Positions 6,862-16,736 are shown, counted from the first letter of the stretch. The stretch: DNA of 64,000 nt from Alphaproteobacteria bacterium (GCA_017307375.1 JAFKFH010000010.1:62001-126000); one strand, 5' to 3'. The notes: generated by a model from the letters alone, not told the origin. A program made the numbers and translations.

Positions 6862-9084
6862 ATGAGCCTGATCGATCTCATCAACGCCGCGGCCGACGAC
6901 GAAACCCCGCCGCCCAAGCCCGATCCCAAGGCCAGGCCCCCCCGGCGCGTGCCGGTCCCGACCATCCTGCAGATGGAGGGGGTCGAATGCGGCGCGGCCA
7001 GCCTGGCGATGATCCTGGCCCATTATGGCCGCTGGGTCCCGCTCGAGCAATTGCGCGAAGCCTGCGGCGTCTCCCGCGACGGCGCCAAGGCGCTGAACAT
7101 CGTCCGGGCGGGGCGCCACTACGGACTCGAGGCCGACGGCCGGCGGATGGAGCTCGACGATGTGCGCGCCCTGAAGCCGCCGTTCGTCGTGTTCTGGAAC
7201 TTCAATCATTTCCTGGTGGTCGAGGGCTTCTCCCGCGGCCGCGTGCATCTGAACGACCCGGCGCTGGGCAAGCGATCGGTCGACGAGGCCGAGTTCTCCA
7301 AGTCGTTCACCGGCATCGCCCTGACGTTCAAGCCGGGGCCGGGCTTCACCCGCGGCGGCAAGCGGCCGAACGTGTGGGCCGGGCTGTTCGCGCGGATCGG
7401 CGCGGCCCGGGCCGCGATCGTCTTCGTCGTGCTGATCTCGCTGTTCCTGGTCGTGCCGGGCTTCGTGATCCCGGCGTTCTCGAAAGTCTTCATCGACGAG
7501 TTCCTGGTCGGGCAGCAGAAGGAATGGGTCAAACCGCTGCTGTGGGGCTTCGGCTTCGCGCTGGCGATCAGCCTGTCGCTGACCTGGCTGCAGCAGCGAT
7601 ATCTGCTGCGGCTGGAAACCCAGCTCGCCCTGACCTCGGCGTCGAAGATGGTCTGGCATCTGTTCTCGCTGCCGGTCGAGTATTTCTCGCAGCGTTTCGC
7701 CGGCGACCTCGCCGCCCGGGTCCAGGCCAACACCCGGGTCGCCAAGCTGCTGTCGGGCGATCTCGCCACCAACATCGTCTCGCTGATCTCGATCGTGTTC
7801 TACGGCGCGATCATGCTGTCCTACGACGTCATGCTGGCGCTGGTCGCGATGGGGTTGTCGCTTGCCAATCTCGGCGCGCTGAAGCTGGTCTGGGCGCGGC
7901 GCGACAATGCCAACCGCCTGTTGGCGCAGAATTCGGGCAAGCTGCAGGCCACCGCGATGGGCGGCCTCGTCACCATCGAGACGCTGAAGGCGCAGGGCGC
8001 CGAGAACGACTTCTTCGCCCGCTGGGCCGGCGTGCAGGCCCAGCAAGTCTCGCTGACCCAGGAAATCGGGCGCTATTCGCAGATCCTGGTCGCGGTGCCG
8101 GTGCTGATGGGCGGGCTGACCTCGACGCTGGTGCTCGGCCTCGGCGCGCTCGAGGTCATGCGCGGCCATCTCACCGTCGGCGATCTCGTCGCCTTCCAGG
8201 CGCTGGTGGCGAGCTTCTCCGGGCCGATCAAGGGTCTGGTCGATCTCGGCGGCAAGCTGCAGCGGATCGGCGCCGACCTCACGCGCATCGACGACGTGCT
8301 GAACTACCCCGCCCCGGCCACCGACGCGCCGCCGCTGCTCGGCACCGCCGATCGTCCGAAGCTCAGCGGCGCCATCGATATCCGCGGCGTGTCGTTCGGC
8401 TATTCGAAACTCGATCCGCCGCTGATCACCGATTTCGACCTGTCGGTGGAACCCGGCCGCCGCGTCGCGATCGTCGGCCTGTCGGGCTCGGGCAAATCGA
8501 CTCTGATCAAGCTGATCTCGGGCCTGTACCGGCCCTGGAGCGGCGAGGTGCATCTCGACGGTGTGCCGCTCGACCGCATCGAGCCGCGGCTGCTGCACAA
8601 TTCCGTCGCCGTCGTGGACCAGGAAATCAGCCTGTTCGGCGGCTCGATCCGCGACAACATCTCGATGTGGGATGCGACGATGACCGACCGGGCGATCGTG
8701 CGTGCGGCGCGCGATGCCTGCGTCCATGAAGTGGTGATGGCCCGCCCGGCCGGCTATCACTCGGTGATCGCCGAAGGCGGCCGCAACTTCTCGGGCGGCG
8801 AGCGCCAGCGGCTTGAGATCGCCCGCGCCCTGGCGATCCAGCCGACCATCCTGCTGCTCGACGAGGCGACCGCGGCGCTCGACCCGACCACCGAGAAGCT
8901 GATCGACGATGCGGTCAGGCGGCGCGGCTGCACCTGCGTGATCGTCGCCCACCGCCTGTCGACCATCCGCGATGCCGACGAGATCGTCGTGCTGCAGAAG
9001 GGCAAGGTCGTGCAGCGCGGCACCCATGAAACGCTGAAGCTCGAGGCGGAAGGCGAGTATGCCAAGCTCATCGCTGCTCAGTGA
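6862..9084 (+). CDS. C39 peptidase/permease/ATPase exporter (NHLM ABC1 type)
   Basis: 740 residues in the order C39 peptidase (about 30-150), six-helix ABC membrane domain (about 175-480) and ATPase (about 500-740). The peptidase has the full set: Q37 and C43 in QMEGVECGAASL, H116 in NFNHFLVV, D132 in LNDPA. The ATPase has a Walker A around residue 540 (GLSGSGKST), the signature NFSGGERQR and the Walker B ILLLDEATAALD. It should cut the precursor after its GG site and pump the core across the inner membrane. The opening matches the NHLP-family exporter peptidase/permease/ATPase. Its 3' end overlaps the next gene by 26 bases. Confidence 0.95.
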   Translation: MSLIDLINAAADDETPPPKPDPKARPPRRVPVPTILQMEGVECGAASLAMILAHYGRWVPLEQLREACGVSRDGAKALNIVRAGRHYGLEADGRRMELDDVRALKPPFVVFWNFNHFLVVEGFSRGRVHLNDPALGKRSVDEAEFSKSFTGIALTFKPGPGFTRGGKRPNVWAGLFARIGAARAAIVFVVLISLFLVVPGFVIPAFSKVFIDEFLVGQQKEWVKPLLWGFGFALAISLSLTWLQQRYLLRLETQLALTSASKMVWHLFSLPVEYFSQRFAGDLAARVQANTRVAKLLSGDLATNIVSLISIVFYGAIMLSYDVMLALVAMGLSLANLGALKLVWARRDNANRLLAQNSGKLQATAMGGLVTIETLKAQGAENDFFARWAGVQAQQVSLTQEIGRYSQILVAVPVLMGGLTSTLVLGLGALEVMRGHLTVGDLVAFQALVASFSGPIKGLVDLGGKLQRIGADLTRIDDVLNYPAPATDAPPLLGTADRPKLSGAIDIRGVSFGYSKLDPPLITDFDLSVEPGRRVAIVGLSGSGKSTLIKLISGLYRPWSGEVHLDGVPLDRIEPRLLHNSVAVVDQEISLFGGSIRDNISMWDATMTDRAIVRAARDACVHEVVMARPAGYHSVIAEGGRNFSGGERQRLEIARALAIQPTILLLDEATAALDPTTEKLIDDAVRRRGCTCVIVAHRLSTIRDADEIVVLQKGKVVQRGTHETLKLEAEGEYAKLIAAQ

Positions 9085-11947
9085 CGTCTACCCGTTTCCG
9101 ACCTGCCGCCTCGGCGAGCCGATGGCGCTGGGCGGCGACCGGCCGCTGCCGCTCGATCGCGACCGGCGCAGCTGGGCAGTGCTGGCCGGCTATGTCGACC
9201 TGTTCGCCGCCGCGACCGACCCGGCATTGGCCGGACCGCGTCGCCATCTGGCCCGGATCCCGACCGGCGGCATGCTGTCGGGCTTCGGCGAGGAGGCGGC
9301 GTCGAGCGGCGTCGCGCTGAGCGCGGTACCGGGGCCCGGAACCGAAATCGCTGAAATCCTCGGCTTCGAGACCGCGGCCGAGACCGGCGCGCTGATCGAG
9401 CAATGGGTGCTCAACCTGGCCGAGGCCGTCCGGGTCGAACTGCCGCCGCGGGATCTGGCGCTGGTCGATGCCGGCGAGCAGCGCGACGGTTTCGTCGATC
9501 TGAAACTCTCGGTGCGCCAGGGCGTGCTGTGGGTGGCGCTGGCCGAGGGTACGCTGCTGCCCGACGACCAGGAGGCGCTGGCGCTCAAGCCTGGCAGCGT
9601 GTTCCCGCTGACCCCGGCGGGCTGGGTGGCCGAGCGCGAAGCGACGCTGCGGGTGATGGATACCGCCACCGCGCTGGCGGAAGAAGCCATCTGGCCGGCA
9701 TTGGCCGCGCAGGAAGCCTTCATTCTCGCGCGGCTTGCCGACATGCTCGGCACCGAAAGCCGGCGCGAGCGCGAGCGCCTCGCCCGGCGGCAGAAGGGCG
9801 ACGACGCCCAGGTCGACGCCGCGATCGAGGCGATGGTCGCCACGATCAATCCGGAGCGGGTCTCGGGCCGCAAGATCGAGGACCCCACGGCCGACGGCTT
9901 CTACAGCTGCTGCGACATGGTCGCGCGGGCCGCCCATTTCGCGCTGGTCCCACCCGAGCAGCGCTTCGAGGCGGGGGCGAGGCCGGCCGACGTCCTCTAC
10001 GCCATTTCAGTCACCTCGCAGATCCGCTACCGGCGCGTCGCCCTTGCCAGCGACTGGTGGCGGCAGGAGGGCGATTCGGCGGTCGGTTTCCTGGCCGAGG
10101 GCGAGGCGCCGGTGGCCCTGATCCGCGAGCGCGGCCGCTACGTCATGGTCGATCCCCGGAGCGGAACACGGCGCGTCGTCGATGCGCGCGTTGCCGGGCT
10201 GCTGGACGGCCATGCCTGGGTCCTCTACCGGCCGTTCCCGGCGCGCAAGCTGAAGGCACGGGATGTGCTGCGCTATGCCTTCACCGGCCGGCTCGGCATG
10301 CTGTTCCTGATCCTGTCGGTCGGCGTCTGCACCGGCCTGATCGGCCTGGCCTTGCCGCTGGCCTCCGAGTTCGTCTTCAACGACATCATCCCCGGCGCCG
10401 AATTCAGCCAGCTGTGGCAGATCGTGGCGATCCTGATCGTCGGCAATGTCGGCAACGCGGCCTTCCAGGTCTGCCAGTCGCTCGCGATCCTGCGGATGCA
10501 AGGGCGGATGGACGGCGAAGTGCAGGCCGCGGTCTGGGACCGGCTGCTGGCCCTTCCCGTCTCCTTTTTCCGCTCCTACACCGCCGGCGACCTCGCCATG
10601 CGGGCGATGGGCATCAACTCGATCAACGGCATCCTGACGGGGACGACGCTGACGTCGGTGTTCTCGGGGCTGTTCTCGACGATGTCGCTCGGCATGATGC
10701 TCTGGTACGACTGGAAGCTGGCGCTGGTCGGCGTCCTGATGGTGGTGGTCAGCGTCGGCATCGGACTGTGGATCACCTGGCTGCAGCTGCGCTTCCAGCG
10801 CCAGCTCTATGCGCTGGAAGGCCATCTCGCCGGCCGCGTGCTGCAGCTGATCTCGGGCATCGCCAAGCTGCGCGTCACCGGCGCCGAACCGCGCGCCTAT
10901 GCCGACTGGGCCGAACAGTACGCCCACCAGACGACGGTCTCCAACCAGGCGCGGGTGCGCGGCTATTTCCAGAGCCTGTTCACGCAGTTCGCCACCACTG
11001 CCTCGACGATCGGGCTGTTCTTCTTCATCGCCCACAAATGGGGCGACTTCAACGTCGGCCAGTTCATCGCCTTCAACTCGGCCTTCGGCAGCTTCTTCGG
11101 CGGCATGCTCGGCCTGGTCGGGGCGCTGGCCGGTTCGATGGCGGTGTTCCCGCTCTATGAGCGTGCCAAGCCGATCCTCGATGCCGTGCCCGAGGCCGGC
11201 GAGGACAAGGCCAGCCCCGGCGAATTGACGGGACGGGTCGACCTCGACCACATCGCCTTCAAATACGACCCTGAAGGCCGCGACATCCTGAGCGACGTGA
11301 CGATCTCGGCCCGCCCGGGCGAGTTCATCGCGATCGTCGGCCCGTCGGGGGCCGGCAAGTCGACCGTCTTCCGCCTGCTGATGGGATTCGAATTCCCGAC
11401 GGCCGGCACGGTCTCATACGACGGCAAGGATCTGAAGTCCCTCGACATGCGCAGCGTGCGCCGGCAGATGGGCATCGTCCTGCAGAACGGCCAGCTGGTC
11501 CCGGGATCGATCTTCGACAACATCGTCGGCGTCGGCGGGGCGACGCTCGACGATGCCTGGGAAGCGGCGCGGATGGCCGGGCTGGAGGACGACATCAAGG
11601 CGATGCCGATGGGCATGCAGACGGTCATCTCGGAGGGCGCCGCGACCTTCTCGGGCGGCCAGCGCCAGCGCCTGCTGATCGCGCGCGCCGTCGTCGGCCG
11701 GCCGCGCGTGCTGCTCTTCGACGAGGCGACCTCGGCCCTCGACAACCGTACCCAGAAACATGTCTCGGATGCGCTGGACCAGCTCAAGGCCACCCGCATC
11801 GTCATCGCCCACCGGCTGTCGACCATCGTCCATGCCGACCGGATCTACGTGCTGCGCGACGGGCGGGTGGTGCAGACCGGCACCTACGAGGACCTGGTGA
11901 ACCAGCCCGGCGATTTCGCCGAACTGGCCAAGCGCCAGATCGCCTGA
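9059..11947 (+). CDS. Second long ABC permease/ATPase of the NHLM exporter (ABC2 type)
   Basis: 962 residues. The first ~390 are a soluble region with no peptidase motif, followed by a six-helix ABC membrane domain (about 405-700) and an ATPase with Walker A near 760 (GPSGAGKST), signature TFSGGQRQR and Walker [13 protein letters not shown]. This layout is characteristic of the second ABC protein of NHLP/Nif11 bacteriocin export systems, which pairs with the peptidase-bearing one. What the large N-terminal region does is not known to me. The start at 9059 lies inside the previous gene; a later in-frame ATG at 9122 is possible. The stop codon overlaps the next start by one base. Confidence 0.9.
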   Translation: MPSSSLLSDVYPFPTCRLGEPMALGGDRPLPLDRDRRSWAVLAGYVDLFAAATDPALAGPRRHLARIPTGGMLSGFGEEAASSGVALSAVPGPGTEIAEILGFETAAETGALIEQWVLNLAEAVRVELPPRDLALVDAGEQRDGFVDLKLSVRQGVLWVALAEGTLLPDDQEALALKPGSVFPLTPAGWVAEREATLRVMDTATALAEEAIWPALAAQEAFILARLADMLGTESRRERERLARRQKGDDAQVDAAIEAMVATINPERVSGRKIEDPTADGFYSCCDMVARAAHFALVPPEQRFEAGARPADVLYAISVTSQIRYRRVALASDWWRQEGDSAVGFLAEGEAPVALIRERGRYVMVDPRSGTRRVVDARVAGLLDGHAWVLYRPFPARKLKARDVLRYAFTGRLGMLFLILSVGVCTGLIGLALPLASEFVFNDIIPGAEFSQLWQIVAILIVGNVGNAAFQVCQSLAILRMQGRMDGEVQAAVWDRLLALPVSFFRSYTAGDLAMRAMGINSINGILTGTTLTSVFSGLFSTMSLGMMLWYDWKLALVGVLMVVVSVGIGLWITWLQLRFQRQLYALEGHLAGRVLQLISGIAKLRVTGAEPRAYADWAEQYAHQTTVSNQARVRGYFQSLFTQFATTASTIGLFFFIAHKWGDFNVGQFIAFNSAFGSFFGGMLGLVGALAGSMAVFPLYERAKPILDAVPEAGEDKASPGELTGRVDLDHIAFKYDPEGRDILSDVTISARPGEFIAIVGPSGAGKSTVFRLLMGFEFPTAGTVSYDGKDLKSLDMRSVRRQMGIVLQNGQLVPGSIFDNIVGVGGATLDDAWEAARMAGLEDDIKAMPMGMQTVISEGAATFSGGQRQRLLIARAVVGRPRVLLFDEATSALDNRTQKHVSDALDQLKATRIVIAHRLSTIVHADRIYVLRDGRVVQTGTYEDLVNQPGDFAELAKRQIA

Positions 11948-13467
11948 TGGACGCGGCGCTGCGCCGGCTGCAGGCCGCGGTCTGGACCCAGGTCTGCGAC
12001 CAGCTCGACGGCATCGCCGGCGCGACCGCAATCGCCGCCCTGTCCCGGCACGGCGTCTTCGACCGGCTCGCCCGTGGGCCTCTGCCGCGGGACGTCCTGC
12101 TCGACGCGGTCGGCGGCAACCGGGGCTTCGTCGCCGTCGCGCTGAAGGGCCTGGCGCTGCGCGGCCTTGTCAGCTTTGCAGCACCGTTCGACGGCGAGGC
12201 CGAACTGGGGTTGACCGCCGAGGGGCGGCAGTGGGCCGCCGGTCTCGCCCGCTATGCCGCGGCGCCGGCGCTGGTGGCCGCAGCCGGCCGGCTGCTGCGC
12301 GGCGAGGGTGGCGCCCCGCCCGACGCATCGGGCGATTTCGCCGGCTTCGTTGCCGGACCGGCATTGCTGCGCCTTCACGACGACGAGACCCTGCGGCGCT
12401 TCGCGCCCGAGCCGCTGCCGGTCGACCTCGAGGCGGCAGGCGTGGCCGCTGCAGCCGCCTGTCTCGACGCGCTGGGATGGCTCGAACGGACGCCCGTCCC
12501 GCGGCTGACCCCGGCGGGGCGGCTTGCGGTGCTGATGGCGCCGCAATACCGCTATCCGCTGTCCTATCTGCCGCTGCTGGCCGGTGTCGAGACGCTGCTG
12601 TTCGGCGATCCCGTCGCCTTGCGCGACCGGCGCGAGGACGAGGCCGAAAGCCATGTTGATCGTGCGGCCGACATCCGTTTCTCCGGCGAGGTATTCGTCC
12701 GCTCCAGCGCCCCGGCCTTCTTCGGCCTGGTGCTGGCGCGCTTCGATGCGCTGCCGCCGGAGAGCCAGCCCGCAGCGATCGTCGACATGGGCTGCGGCGA
12801 CGGCACGCTCTTGATCGAGACATGGCGGGCGATCACCGGTCGTACCGCCCGCGGCGGCGTACTCGACCGTTTTCCCCTGACCATGATCGGGGTCGAATAC
12901 AGCCCGGAGGCCCGCGCCATCGCCGAGCGGCGCCTGGCCGAGGCCGGCATCCCCCACCGGACGCTGCCGGGCGATATCGGCGATCCCGGACGGCTTGCCC
13001 GCGACCTCGGCTCGCTCGGCGTCGATCCGCTCGACGTGCTGCACGTTTCCAAATCGGTGATTCACAACCGCAGCTTCACGCCCCCGCGGTCCGCTCATCC
13101 GCTGCCGGGAGCGGTTGCGGCCGGGCCGTTTGCGACATCGGACGGTGCGCTGGTCGAGGGATCCGACCTCTGGCGCAATCTGGTCGACTGGTTTGCGCTG
13201 TGGAAGCCCTGGATCGGCCGGCACGGCATGATCGCGATCGAGGCCCACACCGTGTCGCCGGAGATCGCGGTCGCCTGCCGCGGCCGGTCGATGGCAGCCC
13301 AGCTCGACCTGTTGCACGGCCTTTCGTGCCAGTACCTGATCCCTGTCGACCTCCATCTCGCCGCGGCAACGGCCGCCGGTCTTGTCGTCGCCGAAAGCGT
13401 GCGAACCGGCGAGGCGACGCTCGGCCACGATTACGCGAGCTTCACCCGCTTCACGGTCCCGGCCTGA
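11947..13467 (+). CDS. Class I SAM-dependent methyltransferase with N-terminal winged-helix-like region
   Basis: 506 residues, coupled to the ABC2 gene by a TGATGG overlap, which ties it to the RiPP locus. The N-terminal ~90 residues (IAALSRHGVFDRL ... LKGLALRGLVSF) resemble the dimerisation/winged-helix region of O-methyltransferase-like proteins. The SAM site VDMGCGDGTLL is near residue 279. A later segment, HVSKSVIHNRSFTPP near 365, resembles what I remember from methyltransferase domains of polyketide synthases that act on carbon. The obvious hypothesis is methylation of the peptide, on carbon, nitrogen or the termini; the site cannot be predicted. It could instead be a separate small-molecule enzyme carried along in the operon. 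Confidence 0.75.
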   Translation: MDAALRRLQAAVWTQVCDQLDGIAGATAIAALSRHGVFDRLARGPLPRDVLLDAVGGNRGFVAVALKGLALRGLVSFAAPFDGEAELGLTAEGRQWAAGLARYAAAPALVAAAGRLLRGEGGAPPDASGDFAGFVAGPALLRLHDDETLRRFAPEPLPVDLEAAGVAAAAACLDALGWLERTPVPRLTPAGRLAVLMAPQYRYPLSYLPLLAGVETLLFGDPVALRDRREDEAESHVDRAADIRFSGEVFVRSSAPAFFGLVLARFDALPPESQPAAIVDMGCGDGTLLIETWRAITGRTARGGVLDRFPLTMIGVEYSPEARAIAERRLAEAGIPHRTLPGDIGDPGRLARDLGSLGVDPLDVLHVSKSVIHNRSFTPPRSAHPLPGAVAAGPFATSDGALVEGSDLWRNLVDWFALWKPWIGRHGMIAIEAHTVSPEIAVACRGRSMAAQLDLLHGLSCQYLIPVDLHLAAATAAGLVVAESVRTGEATLGHDYASFTRFTVPA

Positions 13468-13499
13468 GGGTCCGGTCTCCGGCCGGGCCGCCGGCGCGC

Positions 13500-14405
13500 C
13501 TACGGCGGGGCCAAGGTGCCGTCTTCGACCAGCCTCGCCACCGCCTCGGCCAGGCGCGCTTCCGCGACCGTGGAAAGTGCGCCCACCGGCGGCAGCGACC
13601 GGCCGATCGGCATGCCGATCAGCGCGAAGGCGCGCCGCACCGCCTCGGGGAACTGTTCGGCGAACAGCGCATCCATCAGCGGGTGGAGATGGCGCTGGCG
13701 GGCGACGGCCTCGGCGATCTGCCCCGTTTCGGCCAGCCTCTGCACCTCGCCCCAGTAGCCCGGCAGCAGCGCAGCCGAGGTGAGCACTCCCCCCTTGGCC
13801 CCCAGCATCACCTGCTCGACGAACAGCGTGTCCTGCCCCGACAACAGGCAGAAGCGATCGCTGACCAGACGGGCCGTCTGGTCGAAATGGTAGAGATCGG
13901 TGCTGGAGGCCTTCATGCCGACGACCAGGCCTTCGCGCTCGAGCTGGGCGATGGTCGCCGGCGGCGTGACCATGCCGGTGCGATAGGGATTGTCATAGAA
14001 CACGACCGGCAGTTTCAGCGCCGGCACCAGCGCGCGGAAATAGCGCAGCGTCCCTTCATGGTCCGGCCGTGCGTAATAGGGCGGGATCACCATCAGCCCG
14101 TCGGCCCCGACTTCGCGATAGGCCTGGCCGCTCTCCAGGGCACCGCCCAGGCCGGGATCGAGCACGCCGGCGACGACGGGCACGCGGCCGCGGGCGGTCG
14201 CCACCGTGATCTCGACGATGCGCCTACGGACGGCCAGGCTGAAGGAATTCGCCTCGCCGGTGCCGCCGACCGGGACCAGGCCGGACGCGCCGCGGCCGAT
14301 CTGGTAGTCGACGATGCGGGCAAGGCCGCCCTCGTCCAGCGAGCCGTCGGCGTTCAACGGCGTCGGGAAGGCCGGGATCAGGCCCTTGAACATCAGCTCG
14401 GCCAT
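13500..14405 (-). CDS. DHDPS/NAL-family class I lyase or dehydratase
   Basis: 301 residues, normal length for the dihydrodipicolinate synthase superfamily. Visible family features are the GGTGEANSFS loop near residue 48, Tyr137 in VVFYDNPYRTG and the Schiff-base Lys165 in VGMKAS. The superfamily covers aldolases, 2-keto-3-deoxy acid dehydratases and 4-hydroxy-pyrroline-carboxylate deaminase. It is almost certainly not biosynthetic dapA, because it sits 10 bases from an aldehyde dehydrogenase gene in a catabolic cluster. A dehydratase or deaminase yielding a semialdehyde, then oxidised by that neighbour, is the natural reading. Confidence 0.8.
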   Translation of the reverse strand: MAELMFKGLIPAFPTPLNADGSLDEGGLARIVDYQIGRGASGLVPVGGTGEANSFSLAVRRRIVEITVATARGRVPVVAGVLDPGLGGALESGQAYREVGADGLMVIPPYYARPDHEGTLRYFRALVPALKLPVVFYDNPYRTGMVTPPATIAQLEREGLVVGMKASSTDLYHFDQTARLVSDRFCLLSGQDTLFVEQVMLGAKGGVLTSAALLPGYWGEVQRLAETGQIAEAVARQRHLHPLMDALFAEQFPEAVRRAFALIGMPIGRSLPPVGALSTVAEARLAEAVARLVEDGTLAPP

Positions 14406-14415
14406 TGCCGCCCCC

Positions 14416-15900
14416 TCAAGCCAGGTTGATCCAGGTCGCCTTCAGCTCGGTGTACTTCTCCAGCGCGTGCAGCGACTTGTCGCGCCCGAAACCGGATTGC
14501 TTGAAGCCGCCGAAGGGCGAGGAAATGTCGCCGTGGTCGAAGCAGTTGACCCAGACCACGCCGGCGCGCAACGCCTGCGACGCCTTGAACGCCTTGTTGA
14601 TATCGCGCGTCCAGACGGCGGCGGCAAGACCGTAGGTCGTGTCGTTGCCGATCCGGATGGCGTCGTCGATGTCCCGCGCGGCGATGGTCGCCAGCACCGG
14701 CCCGAAGATCTCCTCGCGGGCGATGGTCATGTCGCCGGTCACGTCGTCGAAAAGCGTCGTCTCGATGAAGCATCCTTCCGCAGCGATGCGCTTGCCGCCC
14801 ATGCGCAGCCGCGCCCCCTCGGCGATACCCTTCTCGATATAGTCCATCACCCGCCGGGCGTGGCGATCGTCGACCATGGCGCCCATTTCGGTGGCGTGGT
14901 CGAGCGGATCACCGACCTTGATCGCGCCGCCCACCGCCATCACCTTCTCGACCACCTGGTCCTTGACGCTCTCCTCGACGACGAGGCGCGAGCCGGCGTT
15001 GCAGACTTCACCCTGGTTGTAGAAGATGCCCCAGGCTGCCGCAGTCGCCGCGGCGTCGAGATCCGGGGCATCGGCAAGAATGATGTTCGGGCTTTTGCCG
15101 CCGCATTCGAGCCCCACCCGCTTCATGTTCGACTGGCCGGCATATTGCAGGAAATACTTGCCGACCTCGGTCGAGCCGGTGAAGGCCACGGCATCGACAT
15201 CCATATGCAGCCCCAGCGCACGCCCGGCGGTCTCGCCGAACCCGGGCAGGACGTTGAAAACGCCGTCGGGTATGCCCGCCTCGGCCGCCAGCGCCCCAAG
15301 CCGGATGGCGGAGAGGGGCGACTGTTCGGCCGGCTTCAGGATGACCGAGTTGCCGGCAGCGAGGATCGGACCCAGTTTCCAGGCGGCCATCAGCAGCGGG
15401 AAATTCCAGGGCACCACCGCCGCGACGACACCGAGCGCCTCGCGGCGGATCAGCGAGATCGCGGTCCGCGCCGTCGGCGCGACTTCGTCGTAGACCTTGT
15501 CGATGGCCTCGGCGTACCAGTCGATGCACTGGGCCGACAGCGGCAGGTCGACGGAAAGGCTGTCGCGGATCGGCTTGCCCATGTCGAGCGTCTCGTGCAG
15601 GGCGAGTTCCTCGGCATTGGCCGCGATCAGCTCGGCAAAGGCTTTCAGACGCTTCTTGCGCTCGCGCGGCGCCATGCGCGACCAGACCCCGCTTTCGAAC
15701 GCGGCGCGCGCCACGCCGACCGCCCGGTCGACATCCGCGCCGTCGCAGGCGGCGATCGAAGTCAGCACCTTGCCCGTCGCCGGATTGACGCAGTCGAAGG
15801 TCTTGCCCGACAGCGAGGCGACGTAGCGCCCGCCGACGAAGGCCTGACCGTTGAGGGAGAGCGCGGCAGCGCGCGCGCGCCAGTCGATGCTAGCGGACAT
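14416..15900 (-). CDS. NAD(P)-dependent aldehyde dehydrogenase, PuuC-like
   Basis: 494 residues, full ALDH length. The active-site Glu lies in LECGGKSPN and the Cys in NQGEVCNAGSR; the cofactor motif FTGSTEVGKY and PWNFPLLMAAWKLGP are present, as is EEIFGPVL. The C-terminal SPFGGFKQSGFGRDKSLHAL fits the group that includes gamma-glutamyl-gamma-aminobutyraldehyde dehydrogenase. With a polyamine-type importer and an amine/amino-acid oxidase next door, oxidation of an amine-derived aldehyde or of a semialdehyde from the lyase is likely. It leads a two-gene minus-strand operon. Confidence 0.88.
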   Translation of the reverse strand: MSASIDWRARAAALSLNGQAFVGGRYVASLSGKTFDCVNPATGKVLTSIAACDGADVDRAVGVARAAFESGVWSRMAPRERKKRLKAFAELIAANAEELALHETLDMGKPIRDSLSVDLPLSAQCIDWYAEAIDKVYDEVAPTARTAISLIRREALGVVAAVVPWNFPLLMAAWKLGPILAAGNSVILKPAEQSPLSAIRLGALAAEAGIPDGVFNVLPGFGETAGRALGLHMDVDAVAFTGSTEVGKYFLQYAGQSNMKRVGLECGGKSPNIILADAPDLDAAATAAAWGIFYNQGEVCNAGSRLVVEESVKDQVVEKVMAVGGAIKVGDPLDHATEMGAMVDDRHARRVMDYIEKGIAEGARLRMGGKRIAAEGCFIETTLFDDVTGDMTIAREEIFGPVLATIAARDIDDAIRIGNDTTYGLAAAVWTRDINKAFKASQALRAGVVWVNCFDHGDISSPFGGFKQSGFGRDKSLHALEKYTELKATWINLA

Positions 15901-16095
15901 GATGAAAACCTCGAAAATGCGGCGCCTTCGCCGGACGGCCGCGATGATAGGGCGTCCTTTTCAGCGGCAGCAAATATTTTTTTGGATTTCTGAAAATTGA
16001 ATTGGCTTGTTCGCCGACAGCCGTTATCGCTATAGACTGTCATGGCCTGCCGTCCCGGCGCAGCGCCGGTCGAACGAAACGGATTCCTGTCGTCC
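15901..16095. promoter_or_regulatory. Divergent promoter region with TTCTGAAAA operator-like word
   Basis: The gap between the aldehyde dehydrogenase and the regulator becomes AT-rich around 15965-16010. TTCTGAAAA lies at 15988-15996. The same nine bases occur inverted at 16717-16725, in the dyad just after the regulator gene. The regulator probably controls both its own divergent promoter and the transporter operon. Confidence 0.5.
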
Positions 16096-16707
16096 ATGAA
16101 GAAAGCATCCGACACCGCCCGCCTGCCGACCGGCATGAGCGATCCCGACGAAGAGACCCAGAAGCTCGGCCAGCGCATCCGCGATCTGCGGCTGAAGGCC
16201 GGCATGACGCTGACCGACCTGGCCAAGGCGACCGGCGTGTCGATCGGCACGCTGTCGCAGCTCGAACGCGGCCTGGTTTCGCCGACGGTCCGCACGCTCT
16301 ATACGGTCGCGAACGCGCTCGGCGTCATGCCCGCCTGGCTGATCGATCCGTCGCAGATCAAGAGCAGTTCTGCGGAAAGCCGCTATATCGTACGCGCCGG
16401 CAACCGCTCGCACCTCTTCGACATCGACGGTATCCGCAAGGACATCGCCTCGCCCGCGGCCAGCGATCGCCTGCGCGGCTTCTTCATGGTGATCCAGCCG
16501 AACTGCAACTCCGGTCCCCAGCCTTATTCGCACAAGGGCGAGGAGATCGGCTTCCTGCTGTCGGGCTCGCTGGAGCTCGAGATCGATGGCGAGACGTTCA
16601 GCCTGAACGAAGGCGACTGCTTTGCCTTCTCCAGCGACAAGCCGCACCATTTCGCCAACACCGGCTCGCGCCCCGCGTCGGTCTTCTGGGTGAATGCCGA
16701 CATCTGA
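16096..16707 (+). CDS. XRE-family regulator with C-terminal cupin, PuuR-like
   Basis: 203 residues from the ATG at 16096; an earlier in-frame ATG at 16042 and a later one at 16135 are possible. The helix-turn-helix is at about residues 25-75 (MTLTDLAKATGVSIGTLSQLERG) and a cupin domain follows (about 125-195; HKGEEIGFLLSGSLELEI, then DKPHHFANTG). This architecture is that of PuuR-type repressors of polyamine or amino-acid catabolism, where the cupin senses the substrate. It is divergent from the lyase/dehydrogenase pair and directly upstream of the importer operon. Confidence 0.88.
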   Translation: MKKASDTARLPTGMSDPDEETQKLGQRIRDLRLKAGMTLTDLAKATGVSIGTLSQLERGLVSPTVRTLYTVANALGVMPAWLIDPSQIKSSSAESRYIVRAGNRSHLFDIDGIRKDIASPAASDRLRGFFMVIQPNCNSGPQPYSHKGEEIGFLLSGSLELEIDGETFSLNEGDCFAFSSDKPHHFANTGSRPASVFWVNADI

Positions 16708-16714
16708 GATTTTT

Positions 16715-16736
16715 AGTTTTCAGAATTTTGAAAACT
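16715..16736. promoter_or_regulatory. Dyad upstream of importer operon
   Basis: AGTTTTCA and TGAAAACT form a perfect 8-bp dyad with a 6-bp spacer, just after the regulator stop and about 115 bases before the first permease gene. It contains the complement of the TTCTGAAAA word at 15988. It is a candidate operator for the HTH-cupin regulator. Confidence 0.55.

Noticed and set aside
5239..9027. A minus-strand open frame of over 1200 codons opposite the exporter genes
   Set aside because: It is the antisense of well-supported HlyD and ABC genes. Its product is low-complexity Arg/Asp/His/Gln-rich without motifs, as expected in high-GC shadow frames.
1..13467. Mobile element or prophage origin of the RiPP locus
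   Set aside because: I found no transposase, integrase, terminal repeats or tRNA at its edges. Only the AT-rich promoter region differs in composition.
13500..14405. Biosynthetic dapA
   Set aside because: It carries the superfamily catalytic residues but sits in a catabolic cluster with an aldehyde dehydrogenase and lacks lysine-pathway neighbours.
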